Shown: positions 16,016-25,931 of the stretch, piece by piece
Position numbering within the stretch: the first letter of the stretch is position 1
Layout: each line of letters opens with the position of its first letter
From: CACIIZ01 sp045565285
GTDB lineage: Bacteria; Pseudomonadota; Alphaproteobacteria; Rhodobacterales; Rhodobacteraceae
NCBI GenBank assembly: GCA_045565285.1
Contig: JBJLFR010000024.1
Span: 21,739-85,738, forward strand
Direction: 5' to 3'
DNA: 64,000 nt
Notes under the pieces: model-generated
Seen by the model: the letters and a program-made list of their open reading frames with translations, nothing else
Databases searched by the model: none
What the model was told of the DNA's origin: nothing
Position numbers and translations under genes: made by a program

Positions 16016-16270
16016 ACTAAGATTTCCAATAAATTAAAAACTTACTAAATGTTTATAAAGTATTTTTAAATAACTGTAATTAAATGATAAATTAGGCTAG
16101 AATGATTGAATAGGGGTATTAAAACAAGCAATTAAAGTTTCAAAATATTTATTAAATATAGGCTAAAAATAATTAAAAATTATGTAACAACTTTTAATAC
16201 TACTTTTTATATGAGATAACGATTTTAAGTTTTTTTTATAGAATGAGTTTAACAGTGTTTAAAAAAACTA
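16016..16270. other. intergenic flank, partly duplicated from 12502-12608
   Basis: The first roughly 105 bases are a diverged copy of the downstream flank of the DUF1772 gene (shared stretches such as TAAATTAAAAACTTAC and AAGTATTTTTAAATAACTGTA). The remaining 150 bases are plain AT-rich sequence before the TPR gene; I see no gene, and no Shine-Dalgarno stands out. Confidence 0.5.
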
Positions 16271-18547
16271 ATGAAACTAACTATTAAACAAGCACTCCAA
16301 CAAGGAGTAGAAGCACATAAAGAAGGAAAGCTTAAGGAAGCTGAGAGCTTATATCGTGCTATTATAAAATTAGAACCAGCACAGCCAGATGCTAACCATA
16401 ATCTAGGGGTATTGGCACTATCAGTTAGTAAGGCTTCTGAAGCATTACCTTTATTTAAAACTGCTCTTGAAGCTAATCCAAAAGTAGAACAGTTTTGGCT
16501 GAGTTACATCGAGGCGCTTATAAAGGAGATACAGTTTGAACAAGCAAGTGAAGTACTTGAACAAGCTAGAAAACAGGGTGTCGCAGACGATAAGTTAGAT
16601 GTCTTTAGGGTGAAAATAACTTCCATAAATAAAAAAGGAAGTATTAATCCTCTAATTCCTTCTATGATAAACCAAAGAAATCTTTACGAACATTTTAAGA
16701 AGGGAAGATTTATTGAAGCTGAACAGCTAGCTATTTCTATTACTCAAGAATTTCCAAATCATCAATTTGCATGGAAAGTTCTTGGTGCTGTACTCAAAAA
16801 AACTGGTCAAATTAGTGAGTCATTAATTCCTATGCAAAAATCAGCTAAATTAAATCCAAAAGATGCTGAAGCACATAATAACTTAGGAGTCACACTCAAA
16901 CTACTTGGACTATTAGGTGAGGCTAAAGAAAGCTTTACAAAAGCAATAGATTTGAAACCTAACTTTGCAGAAGCATACTATAATTTAGGTAATGTTTTAA
17001 TAGTATTAAAAAAACTGGGGGAAGCTGAAACAAGCTTTAAAAAAGCAATAAGTTTGAAACCTGCCTATGCTGAAGCATATAATAACTTGGGATTGATGAT
17101 AAAAGAACTAGATAGATTAAGTGAGGCTGAAACAAGCTTTAAAAAAGCAATAGACTTGAAACCTGACTTTGCAGAAGCATACTTCAACTTAGGTGTAACG
17201 CAACAAGAACTAGAAAGATTAGGTGAGGCTGAAACAAGCTTTAAAAAAGCAATAAGTTTGAAACCTGACTTTGCAGAAGCATACTTCAACTTGGGTGTAA
17301 CGCAACAAGAACTAGAAAGATTAGGTGAGGCTGAAGTAAGTTATACTAAAGCAATAGATTTAAAACCTAACTATGCTGAAGCGCTCAATAACTTGGGTTC
17401 AATGATGCAAGAACTTAAGAGATTGGATGAGGCTGAAAGAAGTTTTAAAAAGGCAATAGATTTGAAACCTGACTTTGCAGAAGCATACTTCAACTTGGGT
17501 GTAACGCAACAAGAACTAGGACAATTAGTTAAGGCTGAGGAAAGCTATACCAAAGCAATAAATTTGAAATCTGACTATGCTGAAGCATTCAACAATCTGG
17601 GTGTAATACTACAAGAATTGAGTAGATTGGGTGAGGCTGAAGAAAGCTTTGAACAAGCAATAAATTTGAAACCCAAATACACTGAAGCCTTCTATAACTT
17701 AGGTAATACCCTAAAAGAACTTAGCAGATTAGACGAGGCTGAAAAAAGTTATAGGCAAGCAATAGCATTGAAACCTGACTATGCTGAAGCATTCAATAAC
17801 TTGGGTGTTATGTTTCAAGAACTTCATAGATTAAGTGATGCTGAAAAAAACTATAGACAAGCAATAGCTTTCAAACCTGAATATTCTTCAGCTAAACATA
17901 TGCTTGCTGCTTTAACTGGAGAAACAACTACAACTGCACCTCGAGATTATGTTGAAGGTCTATTTGATAATTATGCGGTTAAGTTTGAAAGTGCTTTAGT
18001 TGAAAGTCTTGAATATCAAATTCCAAGACTTATTACTGAAATGATTATTAAAGAAAGTAATTTAGATTTATTAGGCTCAATAATGGACTTAGGATGTGGC
18101 ACCGGATTGTTAGGAGCTGAAATTAAAAATTTTTGTGCGTATCTTGAGGGTATAGATTTATCAGATAAAATGCTTGATAAAGCTAGAGAAAAAGATATTT
18201 ATAATAAATTAATCAAAGACGATATTATAAGCTTCTTGTCTAATAAAAGTTTGAATTTTGATTACTTTATCTCTACTGATGTATTTATTTATATTGGCGA
18301 TTTATCAAATGTATTTAGATTAATAAAATCTCGAAATAAAACTGCTGGAAAGCTAGCTTTTTCGACAGAACATTATGATGGCGAAGGATTTTTTCTTGAA
18401 AAATCTGGGCGTTACTCGCATTCAAAAAATTATATTGACAGTTTATGTGACAAATTTGGTTATAAAATGCGTTATTTTGAAAGCCTTCCTCTCAGAAAAG
18501 AAAGAGAGGAATTTATCAGCGGTGGTTTATACCTATTAGATTTCTAA
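16271..18547 (+). CDS. TPR-repeat protein with C-terminal SAM-dependent methyltransferase
   Basis: A 758-residue fusion. Residues 1-195 hold divergent TPR-like helices; 196-535 are ten consecutive 34-residue TPRs of the form AEAYNNLG...L.RL.EAE.S..KAI.LKP; and 555-758 is a class I methyltransferase with the SAM-binding motif DLGCGTGLLGAE starting at D606 and an acidic strand end at EGIDLS. This corresponds to the predicted methyltransferases with TPR repeats (COG4976). The TPR array probably binds a protein or glycan partner that the enzyme methylates (inference). At DNA level several repeats are almost identical, so the array is recent or homogenised. It has no signal peptide. Confidence 0.88.
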   Translation: MKLTIKQALQQGVEAHKEGKLKEAESLYRAIIKLEPAQPDANHNLGVLALSVSKASEALPLFKTALEANPKVEQFWLSYIEALIKEIQFEQASEVLEQARKQGVADDKLDVFRVKITSINKKGSINPLIPSMINQRNLYEHFKKGRFIEAEQLAISITQEFPNHQFAWKVLGAVLKKTGQISESLIPMQKSAKLNPKDAEAHNNLGVTLKLLGLLGEAKESFTKAIDLKPNFAEAYYNLGNVLIVLKKLGEAETSFKKAISLKPAYAEAYNNLGLMIKELDRLSEAETSFKKAIDLKPDFAEAYFNLGVTQQELERLGEAETSFKKAISLKPDFAEAYFNLGVTQQELERLGEAEVSYTKAIDLKPNYAEALNNLGSMMQELKRLDEAERSFKKAIDLKPDFAEAYFNLGVTQQELGQLVKAEESYTKAINLKSDYAEAFNNLGVILQELSRLGEAEESFEQAINLKPKYTEAFYNLGNTLKELSRLDEAEKSYRQAIALKPDYAEAFNNLGVMFQELHRLSDAEKNYRQAIAFKPEYSSAKHMLAALTGETTTTAPRDYVEGLFDNYAVKFESALVESLEYQIPRLITEMIIKESNLDLLGSIMDLGCGTGLLGAEIKNFCAYLEGIDLSDKMLDKAREKDIYNKLIKDDIISFLSNKSLNFDYFISTDVFIYIGDLSNVFRLIKSRNKTAGKLAFSTEHYDGEGFFLEKSGRYSHSKNYIDSLCDKFGYKMRYFESLPLRKEREEFISGGLYLLDF
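17100..17525 (+). repeat. near-identical 102-bp tandem repeats inside the TPR array
   Basis: The 102-base units encoding TPRs 3 to 7 share long exact stretches, for example the block that encodes DFAEAYFNLGVTQQELE, present three times at about 17163, 17265 and 17472. Such identity in coding DNA allows repeat gain or loss by slippage or recombination and may also trap short-read assembly, so the true repeat number may differ. Confidence 0.85.
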
Positions 18548-18610
18548 AATTTACAGACTTAATTAATAGTTTAGGTAAAACTAAAGTTTTCAGCTTTTTA
18601 TTTTGTTAAT

Positions 18611-19756
18611 TTACAAGCAGTTTTCAAATAATCTTGTCATATTTTCCGTAGTCAATTTTATTGGATTACTACCACAACTTGGATCGCTAAGCGCTGATAC
18701 TACCAAATCTTTTATGTTAGGATTTTTTACTCCTAATTCAGTTAGAGATTTAGGAATATTCAGCTCTGAATTTAGATTTGCAACAAAAGATATAAACCCC
18801 TCAAATCCATCCTGAATTTCAAGGTAATTACAAAGTATTTCAATTTTTTTTTCTATTGCAGGTTTATTCAAAATAAGAGATTCCTGCATGACTACGGCAT
18901 TTGTTGTTCCGTGGTGGGTGTTATAAACTGCACCAATGGGATGTGAGGCTGCATGTATTACTCCAAGACCTTTTTGAAAAGCTGTGGCCCCCATAATTGC
19001 AGCAGACATCATATGCGCGCGCGCCTTGATGTGGTTTTTATCTTTGAAAACTACTGGAAGGTTTTCTTTAACTAGTCTCATACCTTCCAATGCAATTCCC
19101 TGAGACATTGGATGATAATGGGGAGAACAGTAAGCTTCTAAGCAATGGGCAAAAGCATCCATACCAGTGCCTGCAGTGATCAATGAAGGCATATCAATGG
19201 TCAATTCTGGATCACAAATCACAATTCTAGGAAGACATTTGGGATGAAAGATAATTTTTTTTTCATGGGTTTGACTGTTTGTTATCACTGAGGCCCGTCC
19301 AACTTCTGAACCAGTTCCAGCAGTTGTTGGTATAGCAATGATTGGCATAATTTTAGTAGTTTCTGCCCTTTTCCACCAATCACTTATGTCTTCAAAATCC
19401 CATATTGGGCGATTTTGACCAACCATAAAAGCGATCAGTTTACCAAGATCTAGGCTAGATCCCCCCCCGAATGCGATTACACCATCATGTTTACCTTCTT
19501 GGAACATTTTTATACCAGCAGCAGCATTAATTTCTGTTGGATTTGGATCAACCTCAGAAAAAATAGAATACCCTAAACCTGCACTATCTAAAAAATTTAA
19601 AGTTTTATTAGTTATATCAAGTTTTACCAATGTTTTATCAGTTACTAACAATGGTTTTTTTATACCTATAACTTGACAAGCCTCAGCGATTTCGACGATA
19701 CGACCTGCACCGAAACGGATTAAAGTTGGATACGACCAATTTGCAGTTAAAGACAT
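18611..19756 (-). CDS. iron-containing alcohol dehydrogenase
   Basis: A 381-residue group III (Fe-type) alcohol dehydrogenase. The NAD-binding segment GGGSSLDLGK is at 97-106 and TTAGTGSE at 144-151. The metal ligands are all present: D200 and H204 (GMDAFAHCLEAYCS), H268 and H282 (HAASHPIGAVYNTHHG). It oxidises a primary alcohol or reduces an aldehyde; the substrate cannot be read from the sequence. The neighbours do not form an obvious pathway. A short uncharacterised frame ends four bases upstream of its ATG. It converges with the TPR-methyltransferase gene, 63 bases apart. Confidence 0.9.
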   Translation of the reverse strand: MSLTANWSYPTLIRFGAGRIVEIAEACQVIGIKKPLLVTDKTLVKLDITNKTLNFLDSAGLGYSIFSEVDPNPTEINAAAGIKMFQEGKHDGVIAFGGGSSLDLGKLIAFMVGQNRPIWDFEDISDWWKRAETTKIMPIIAIPTTAGTGSEVGRASVITNSQTHEKKIIFHPKCLPRIVICDPELTIDMPSLITAGTGMDAFAHCLEAYCSPHYHPMSQGIALEGMRLVKENLPVVFKDKNHIKARAHMMSAAIMGATAFQKGLGVIHAASHPIGAVYNTHHGTTNAVVMQESLILNKPAIEKKIEILCNYLEIQDGFEGFISFVANLNSELNIPKSLTELGVKNPNIKDLVVSALSDPSCGSNPIKLTTENMTRLFENCL

Positions 19757-19759
19757 ATT

Positions 19760-20017
19760 TTATTCTTTTGTCAGTTGATAAATTTTTGATTTTAGATCTT
19801 TAGGGTTTTGACAGCCACCTTCTGAATTATACCCAGTGCGTTCAGATTTTGTAAAATCTATAAAATATAAAATAGGATCCAAATAAATAGCACTGTTCTT
19901 AAAAAGAATACTAGTTGAAATTTGAAATTTAGTGGCTTCTGCATTAAATATATAAGAATTAATTTTTTTTAGCATATCAAATTTTCCATAAAGTTCTATA
20001 TTATCTAGGCAACACAA
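19760..20017 (-). CDS. short uncharacterised frame, possibly a gene remnant
   Basis: An 85-codon frame from a TTG (or 71 codons from the ATG at 19975) ending four bases before the iron alcohol dehydrogenase. I recognise no family, see no clear Shine-Dalgarno, and the open frame continues upstream without an ATG. The C-terminal half has ordinary protein-like composition (YLDPILYFIDFTKSERTGYN). It may be the tail of a decayed gene or a small hypothetical protein co-transcribed with the dehydrogenase. Confidence 0.3.
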   Translation of the reverse strand: MCCLDNIELYGKFDMLKKINSYIFNAEATKFQISTSILFKNSAIYLDPILYFIDFTKSERTGYNSEGGCQNPKDLKSKIYQLTKE

Positions 20018-20217
20018 AAAGGCAAAGAATTTATCCCTAGAAAGACACTTTTTTATATAAAAACTTTTCTAATTTAATTAAGCAAAATAGCTCTAAAAAA
20101 AATTGGAAAAAATACTTTTGACTTAATCCAAAATTTATTCAAATTTATTTTTAGCTATTAAAAAAAATTTTATATGAATTTCATATAAATATTAGAATAA
20201 AGATTAATTCCCAAAAA

Positions 20218-21582
20218 TTAAAATAATTCCCTGCAATTTTTTATTTTTTCAATATTCATAAGTCTTTTATATATAGATTCTGGTGATCTAGGTATTTCTG
20301 AAAATTCAATGCATGATTTGAATTTATTATAAAGCATTTTTTGGCTAAGTGGATTTTTAGCTGAACCAATTGGAGCACCAATAAATTTTTCATGGTAATT
20401 TCCAGATTTATCAACCAGTTTTACATTTGACCACTCTGGACAGATCGCTAAAGAATTTTTTAAATTTTTTGGAAGTTCACTAACCTTCATAACAATTACT
20501 TTCATTAATGTTTTTATTGACTCATCTAAAATATATTTATTATCTAAATAATCCAATTTGATTGCACCAAACTTAATAATCATTGCAATAGAAAATTGCA
20601 TGCTGAATTGTGCTTCTTTAACTGTTTTAGGATCATTATATGTTAAATTAGAAGCAATTATTGGTGGAACTGTACATATGACTTGAGCTATATCTTCTGT
20701 TTTTATTTTTTTTGACTGTAGAATCCAATTAATACCATCTGCAGCAGCATGACTAGCATAACATACTGGGTATTTTTTTATATCAACTCCAGGATCAAAC
20801 AAACTAAAATCATCACCAATATTTTTTATTAAATTATAATTAAATTCATTATCATTGAGAACTTTTAATAGTCCGTTTCTATCTTCAAAAATATCAATAG
20901 GGCCTGTTGCACCTTTTTGTGCCATATTTAAAGATAATATTCCATTTTCAGCTGATTTTCCACAATAGTAATGTTTTGCATTTGTACCTCTAATTGCACG
21001 TACAGCTCCAACGCCAGATAACGAAATGGCTAGTGCATTTTTAATTTCATTATTTTTTAGGTTGTTCAATGAAGCAACACCTGCAGTACTACCTATCGAA
21101 CCAAAAACAGAAGTCGTCCACCAACCTTTGTGATAAATATTATTAGAAAAAGCTTTAGCAACAGCAAATTGAATTTCTAAACCAATTATAAAACTTTTTA
21201 GTAATTCACTACCCGAAAGATTTTTATGCTGTGCATAAGCTAAGACTGCAGGGAAGACAACAGCCGATCCATGTACTACTCCGGCATAACAGTTATCATC
21301 AAAATCTAATGAATGACCTAGAGCTCCATTAACAAAAGCGGCGCCTGCAGGATTTAATGATTTTTTCATACCAATAACTTCACTATTACCATCTAAATAG
21401 GTTTCTTTTGCTAAGTTATAAATAATTGATGCAGACTTAGTTCTTGATCCAGCAAATGTTACTCCAGATATGTCTATTATTAAATTTTTTGCAATATTAA
21501 TTATTTTTTTTGGAAAATTAACGGAATTTAATTTTTGAATTCCGTTTGCAAGGCTATTAATAACTAGCTGATCAGAGCGCAT
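20218..21582 (-). CDS. MmgE/PrpD family protein
   Basis: A 454-residue MmgE/PrpD-fold protein, the family of 2-methylcitrate dehydratase and cis-aconitate decarboxylase. Typical blocks are DISGVTFAGSR near the N-terminus, GAAFVNGALGHSLDFDD near 78-94, and KKYPVCYASHAAADG near 270-284, which contains conserved lysine and histidine. No prpB, prpC or prpD operon neighbours are present, so the methylcitrate cycle is not implied; in environmental alphaproteobacteria this family often acts on other hydroxy or carboxylic acids. The gene lies 37 bases downstream of the agmatinase-family gene on the same strand and is probably in its operon. Confidence 0.85.
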   Translation of the reverse strand: MRSDQLVINSLANGIQKLNSVNFPKKIINIAKNLIIDISGVTFAGSRTKSASIIYNLAKETYLDGNSEVIGMKKSLNPAGAAFVNGALGHSLDFDDNCYAGVVHGSAVVFPAVLAYAQHKNLSGSELLKSFIIGLEIQFAVAKAFSNNIYHKGWWTTSVFGSIGSTAGVASLNNLKNNEIKNALAISLSGVGAVRAIRGTNAKHYYCGKSAENGILSLNMAQKGATGPIDIFEDRNGLLKVLNDNEFNYNLIKNIGDDFSLFDPGVDIKKYPVCYASHAAADGINWILQSKKIKTEDIAQVICTVPPIIASNLTYNDPKTVKEAQFSMQFSIAMIIKFGAIKLDYLDNKYILDESIKTLMKVIVMKVSELPKNLKNSLAICPEWSNVKLVDKSGNYHEKFIGAPIGSAKNPLSQKMLYNKFKSCIEFSEIPRSPESIYKRLMNIEKIKNCRELF

Positions 21583-21619
21583 TTAATTTCAACCTTTTTT
21601 ATATTAATTTATAATTAAT

Positions 21620-22576
21620 TCACTTTTTAAAATAACCCGCTCTAACTGCTGTTCCTATTAAATTACATATAAATCTTCCAGCCGTAATAGCAGTAATTCC
21701 ATTTACATCTTTACTAGGTGTAATCTCAACAATATCCATGCCTAAAACTCTTCCTTTTTTTACTAAGCCTTGAATTAATGTCCTCATTTGTGTATAATTT
21801 ACCCCACCTGGAGCAGGTCCAGCAACTGCAGGCATTATAGTAGGATCAACACCGTCTGCATCTATTGTTAAATAATAATTTTGGCTATTAGGAATTCTAT
21901 CAAGAATTGCTTTCATTCCAAATTCCTGTAGTTCTAAGTCTGTAATTAAATTTGAACCATAATCCAAAGCAGCTTGAGTTTCTTCTGGTCTCGCGCTTCC
22001 TGCAGATCTAAGTCCAATTTGAAAAATTTGATCAATATGGTTCATTTCAGAAGCTCTTCTAATAACACTAGATAATCCATAACTAACACCGTGAAAAACA
22101 TCTCGCCAGTCAATATGTGCGTCTACCTGTATCAAGGTAATGGGGCCATGGTTTTCTAATGCCCGAAAAACTGGGATAGGAATTGCATGATCTCCTCCTA
22201 AAATAATTGGCATAGCACCAGAGGATAATACTTTTCTTACTGCATTTTCAGACCTATTATGGTTACCTATTACGTCCTTAGCATCCCCAATAACATCTCC
22301 ACAATCCACAACTTTAATATCTTCTCCATTTAAAAGAGTTCCACCTATATCAAAATCATACCTATCAAGCCCTCGTAGAGCTCTTTCACAATATCTTCTT
22401 ATGTGAGTTGGAGCATTAGATTGATCGTTACTTGCTTCTCCCATGGAATATGGGTCTCCAAAAGGAATTCCTAGGAAAGCAACATCAGCTTTAAAATTGT
22501 CCAAATCATTAATAATTGGAAAATTATGAAAACTTTGGAATTCTTTTTTTGGTGGATTGGTAAGAGAATTTGACAT
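21620..22576 (-). CDS. agmatinase / ureohydrolase family protein
   Basis: A 318-residue binuclear-manganese ureohydrolase. All metal ligands are present: H130 in GGDHAIP, D152/H154/D156 in DAHIDWRD and D239/D241 in DADGVDP. The SpeB-like region LDRYDFDIGG and the PGGVNYTQMR block favour agmatinase or a guanidino-acid hydrolase over arginase. It would release urea from agmatine or a related guanidino compound. The start is well supported by AAGGAAAG before the ATG. The PrpD-family gene follows 37 bases later. Substrate specificity in this family is hard to assign, so no gene symbol is given. Confidence 0.88.
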   Translation of the reverse strand: MSNSLTNPPKKEFQSFHNFPIINDLDNFKADVAFLGIPFGDPYSMGEASNDQSNAPTHIRRYCERALRGLDRYDFDIGGTLLNGEDIKVVDCGDVIGDAKDVIGNHNRSENAVRKVLSSGAMPIILGGDHAIPIPVFRALENHGPITLIQVDAHIDWRDVFHGVSYGLSSVIRRASEMNHIDQIFQIGLRSAGSARPEETQAALDYGSNLITDLELQEFGMKAILDRIPNSQNYYLTIDADGVDPTIMPAVAGPAPGGVNYTQMRTLIQGLVKKGRVLGMDIVEITPSKDVNGITAITAGRFICNLIGTAVRAGYFKK

Positions 22577-23032
22577 TGATTAACTTTCCTTTTTTTTAAG
22601 ATTTTAAGTTTAAATTAATGATAAAGTTTTATAAATTTTTTTAAAATTATAGTCTTTAAATTATGTAAAAATTGTTTTAAAAACTCGGGTAATTTAGCAT
22701 AAAAAAACTCTCTCTTTTAAAATAATTTTATTTGGTTATTTATAATTATCACGAGATAAAGACTAAAAAAACTATTTTTTAATAAGTTGTATAGTGAGTG
22801 CAAATTATTTGTTTACTGACTATTCATCAATTAGAAAGATCTAATAATCTCCAAAGTTAGAATTTATTTAGAATTTTAAGAATAAAGTTATTTTTTTCAA
22901 TTAATTAAAATTAAATATATATTTAACTGATAACTTAAATAAAATATTTTATGAATATATCGTATATCAAAGCTTGCTTTTCTAAAATAGTTATCTAAAA
23001 ATTCATATTGTTGATTTATGGAAGGTATAGAT
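22577..23032. other. divergent intergenic region, no gene seen
   Basis: 456 bases between the divergent ureohydrolase and amidase genes. It is very AT-rich, with no convincing reading frame, hairpin terminator or repeat shared with other parts of the window. It presumably holds the promoters for both directions, but I cannot place them. Confidence 0.5.
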
Positions 23033-24487
23033 ATGTCTTCAATTGTTTTCAAATCTGCAAAGCAACATGCTACAGCAATACAGGAAAGGTCAATTAAAGC
23101 CATTGATCTTCTAGAAGCTTATTTTGAACAAATTGATAAATTCAATCCAGAAATAAATGCGGTAGTTTGGCAAGATAGAAAAGCTGCAAAAGAAACAGCC
23201 TGGCAGATTGACAAAGAAACAGCTACGGGTAAGTTTCGTGGTCCATTGCATGGCGTTCCTATGACGGTTAAAGAGTCTTTTAACCTTTCAGGAGCACCTA
23301 CTACCTGGGGAGATCCTAAAAATATTCATAATATTGCAACAACTGATAGCGATGCAGTAGCTAGACTGCGAAGTGCTGGTGCTATAGTTTTTGGCAAAAC
23401 AAACGTGCCACTTGATCTTGTTGAATGGCAGACGTTCAATAAAATTTATGGCACAACAAATAATCCCTGGGATCAAACCCGTACGCCTGGAGGTTCCTCC
23501 GGAGGATCAGCTGCTGCTCTATCGACTGGTATGACCACCCTTGAAGTTGGCAGTGATGCAGGCTCTTCAATAAGAAATCCAGCTCATTACTGTGGTGTTT
23601 TTGGTATGAAACCTACACATAAAGTCGTTTCATCTAAAGGTCAATGTATTGAAGAAATACATTCAGAGTCAGATATTTCAGTGGTTGGCCCATTGGCAAG
23701 AACAGCTGAAGATTTAAAGCTTGCTTTTGAAGCTATAGGGGGTTTACGGGCAATAGAAGCAACAGCATTTAAAAATCATTTACCAGCAGATGATAGAACC
23801 AAGTTGAGCCAATTTCGGATTGGATTAAAACTTAATGATCCAGAAAGCCCTGTTGATAATGATTATCTAGATGAATTAGAGAAATTTGTAATAAATTTGG
23901 AAAATTCAGGTGCAAAAATAATTCGAAATAAATTACCTGATATTGATAACGAATTACACTTTATGATTTACCTTAAGTTAGTAGGTGCATCTGATTCACC
24001 TCACTTTACAAAAGAGCAAATCAATGCACTTACCGAAGGTGTTAGGGAATTGAATAATGATAGTGTAAGCCGCATTTGTGGAACGCGATTTGAGGGTTTA
24101 TCACTTCTTCATCGGGACTGGATTAACTTAAACAAACAACGAAATAGGCATAGATTAGCATTTGATACTTATTTTGAAGACATCGATATTCTTCTTGCTC
24201 CAGCTACTGGAACACCTGCATTTAAACATGATCAACAAGGTCCTCGCTTCCAAAGGTTCTTAAATATAAATGGTGAAAATCATCCAGAGATGGCACAACT
24301 CTATTGGTCGGGTTATTCAGGTGTTATTGGCTTACCAAGCGTTGTAGGCCCAATTGGACGTGTTAGAGGACTTCCTGTAGGATATCAAGCAATTGCAAGC
24401 CATGGTCGTGACTTCACAGCTTTAGCTTTTGCGGAAGCAGTAGAAAGAGAATTGGGAGGCTTTATTCCACCACCTTTATGTATTTAA
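23033..24487 (+). CDS. amidase signature family amidase
   Basis: A 484-residue amidase-signature enzyme. The Ser-cisSer-Lys triad is visible: K80 in MTVKESF, the cis-serine in PGGSSGGSAAA (about S155/156) and nucleophile S179 in GSDAGSSIRNPA. It hydrolyses an amide bond; nothing in the sequence fixes the substrate. GatCAB function is unlikely because there is no gatB/gatC neighbour and the glycine-serine linker is of the general amidase type. The start is put at the ATG at 23033 with GAAGG just upstream; an in-frame ATG at 23018 lies before that ribosome-binding site. With the adjacent ureohydrolase it suggests nitrogen scavenging. Confidence 0.9.
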   Translation: MSSIVFKSAKQHATAIQERSIKAIDLLEAYFEQIDKFNPEINAVVWQDRKAAKETAWQIDKETATGKFRGPLHGVPMTVKESFNLSGAPTTWGDPKNIHNIATTDSDAVARLRSAGAIVFGKTNVPLDLVEWQTFNKIYGTTNNPWDQTRTPGGSSGGSAAALSTGMTTLEVGSDAGSSIRNPAHYCGVFGMKPTHKVVSSKGQCIEEIHSESDISVVGPLARTAEDLKLAFEAIGGLRAIEATAFKNHLPADDRTKLSQFRIGLKLNDPESPVDNDYLDELEKFVINLENSGAKIIRNKLPDIDNELHFMIYLKLVGASDSPHFTKEQINALTEGVRELNNDSVSRICGTRFEGLSLLHRDWINLNKQRNRHRLAFDTYFEDIDILLAPATGTPAFKHDQQGPRFQRFLNINGENHPEMAQLYWSGYSGVIGLPSVVGPIGRVRGLPVGYQAIASHGRDFTALAFAEAVERELGGFIPPPLCI

Positions 24488-24680
24488 AAAAATAGAATAA
24501 AAATGATTTATGTAAACTTTGAAAAGCAACTATCAATGAAATTATATACTATAAAATTCGCTAATATTTTGTATTTTAAGTGAAGTAATTTGAATTAAAA
24601 TACATTATAAATCAAATAAGTTACTCAAATATTATTACTCATTTTATTATAATTATATAAATACGAAAAGGTTAATAGAA

Positions 24681-25814
24681 TTGAAGAATTTAAACGAGTT
24701 ATTTACACCATGCCTTATTTTAGACGAAAATAAGTTTTCAAAAAATATTGAACGACTAAAATCAATAGTTGATCAGAAAAATATAAATTTTCGCCCTCAC
24801 TTAAAAACTGCTAAATGTATTGAAATAACTAAAAGATTTTCTGAAGCATTTGGTAAACGTGCAATGGTTTCTACAATTGAAGAAATCGAAAAATTAAAAA
24901 ATTGTGGGATTAATGATTTTTTATATTCTGTAGCAATAGTTCCAAATAAATTTGAAAGAATAGCTCAATGTTTATCAGAAGATTGTGAGATTTCCGTTTT
25001 AGTTGATGATATTTCTATTGCAAGAAAATTAGTGAATTTTTACAACCAAACAGGTCTAAAAATAACAGCTTTGATTGAATTAGATCTGGATGGACATAGG
25101 TCAGGTGTGAAATCTAACTCAATTGAACAACTATATAGGATTGGTAAGTGTTTAGATAGTGAAGGTTTATTTAGAGGGGTTATGTCACATGCGGGCGAAA
25201 GCTATAATCTATCAAGTAGCAAAGATTTAAGAGAATGCGCTAGGAATGAAGCTGAACAAACTTTATTAGCTGTCTCAATTTTAAAAGAATTTTCTATTGA
25301 ATGTGAACTTGTTACGATTGGATCAACACCAACAGCATTTTCAGATTATCATAATGACAAAATTAATGAGTTGAGAGCTGGGGTATTTGTTTTTTTTGAT
25401 TTAGTACAATCTGGTGTTGGTATTTGCAGTACTGAAGATATAGCACTTTCTGTTTTAACTTCTGTAATCAGTATAAATAAAAATATAGATGCAATTATTA
25501 TTGATGCTGGCTGGATGGCATTATCAAGAGATATAGGAAATTCATTTCACAAGGTAGATTATGGCTATGGACAGGTGTGTGATATTAATGGGAAAATAAT
25601 TGAAGATTTAATAGTAGCTAATGTACAACAAGAGCACGGGATTATAAAAATAAGAAAGGGTAGTAAAGCTATACTACCCCAAATTAAGCAAGGAGATATG
25701 TTAAGAATTCTACCAAATCATGCATGTGCAACAGCATCTGCTCATAATAAATATCATGTTATAAACGAGGAAAACAAAAATTATGAAATCTGGGATCGTT
25801 TTAATAATTGGTAG
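24681..25814 (+). CDS. D-threonine aldolase / D-serine dehydratase-like PLP enzyme
   Basis: A 377-residue fold-type III PLP enzyme (alanine-racemase-like N-terminal barrel). RPHLKTAK contains the PLP lysine K42; HAGESY and GSTPTA line the cofactor site. The C-terminal zinc pair H347 and C349 in NHACATASAH is the signature of the eukaryotic-type D-serine dehydratase / D-threonine aldolase group. It would cleave or deaminate a D-hydroxy-amino acid. The start is a TTG at 24681 with GAAAAGG about ten bases upstream; no ATG precedes the conserved core. 193 bases separate it from the amidase. Confidence 0.85.
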   Translation: MKNLNELFTPCLILDENKFSKNIERLKSIVDQKNINFRPHLKTAKCIEITKRFSEAFGKRAMVSTIEEIEKLKNCGINDFLYSVAIVPNKFERIAQCLSEDCEISVLVDDISIARKLVNFYNQTGLKITALIELDLDGHRSGVKSNSIEQLYRIGKCLDSEGLFRGVMSHAGESYNLSSSKDLRECARNEAEQTLLAVSILKEFSIECELVTIGSTPTAFSDYHNDKINELRAGVFVFFDLVQSGVGICSTEDIALSVLTSVISINKNIDAIIIDAGWMALSRDIGNSFHKVDYGYGQVCDINGKIIEDLIVANVQQEHGIIKIRKGSKAILPQIKQGDMLRILPNHACATASAHNKYHVINEENKNYEIWDRFNNW

Positions 25815-25931
25815 TTTTTATTTTAATTTTGCAAATATTAATTTTTAATCTTAGTTTCAAATAAATTATTGTGTTTACAATATTTAAATCTTAATTAGTT
25901 TTTTACTGTAGAATAATTGTTAATCAAAAAA

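Noticed and set aside
17065..17525. Regular 102-base repeats that could suggest a CRISPR-like or satellite array
   Set aside because: The period is a multiple of three and encodes 34-residue TPRs in one open frame; there are no spacers.
20218..21582. Calling the MmgE/PrpD protein 2-methylcitrate dehydratase (prpD)
   Set aside because: There are no prpB/prpC neighbours and the fold family has several activities.
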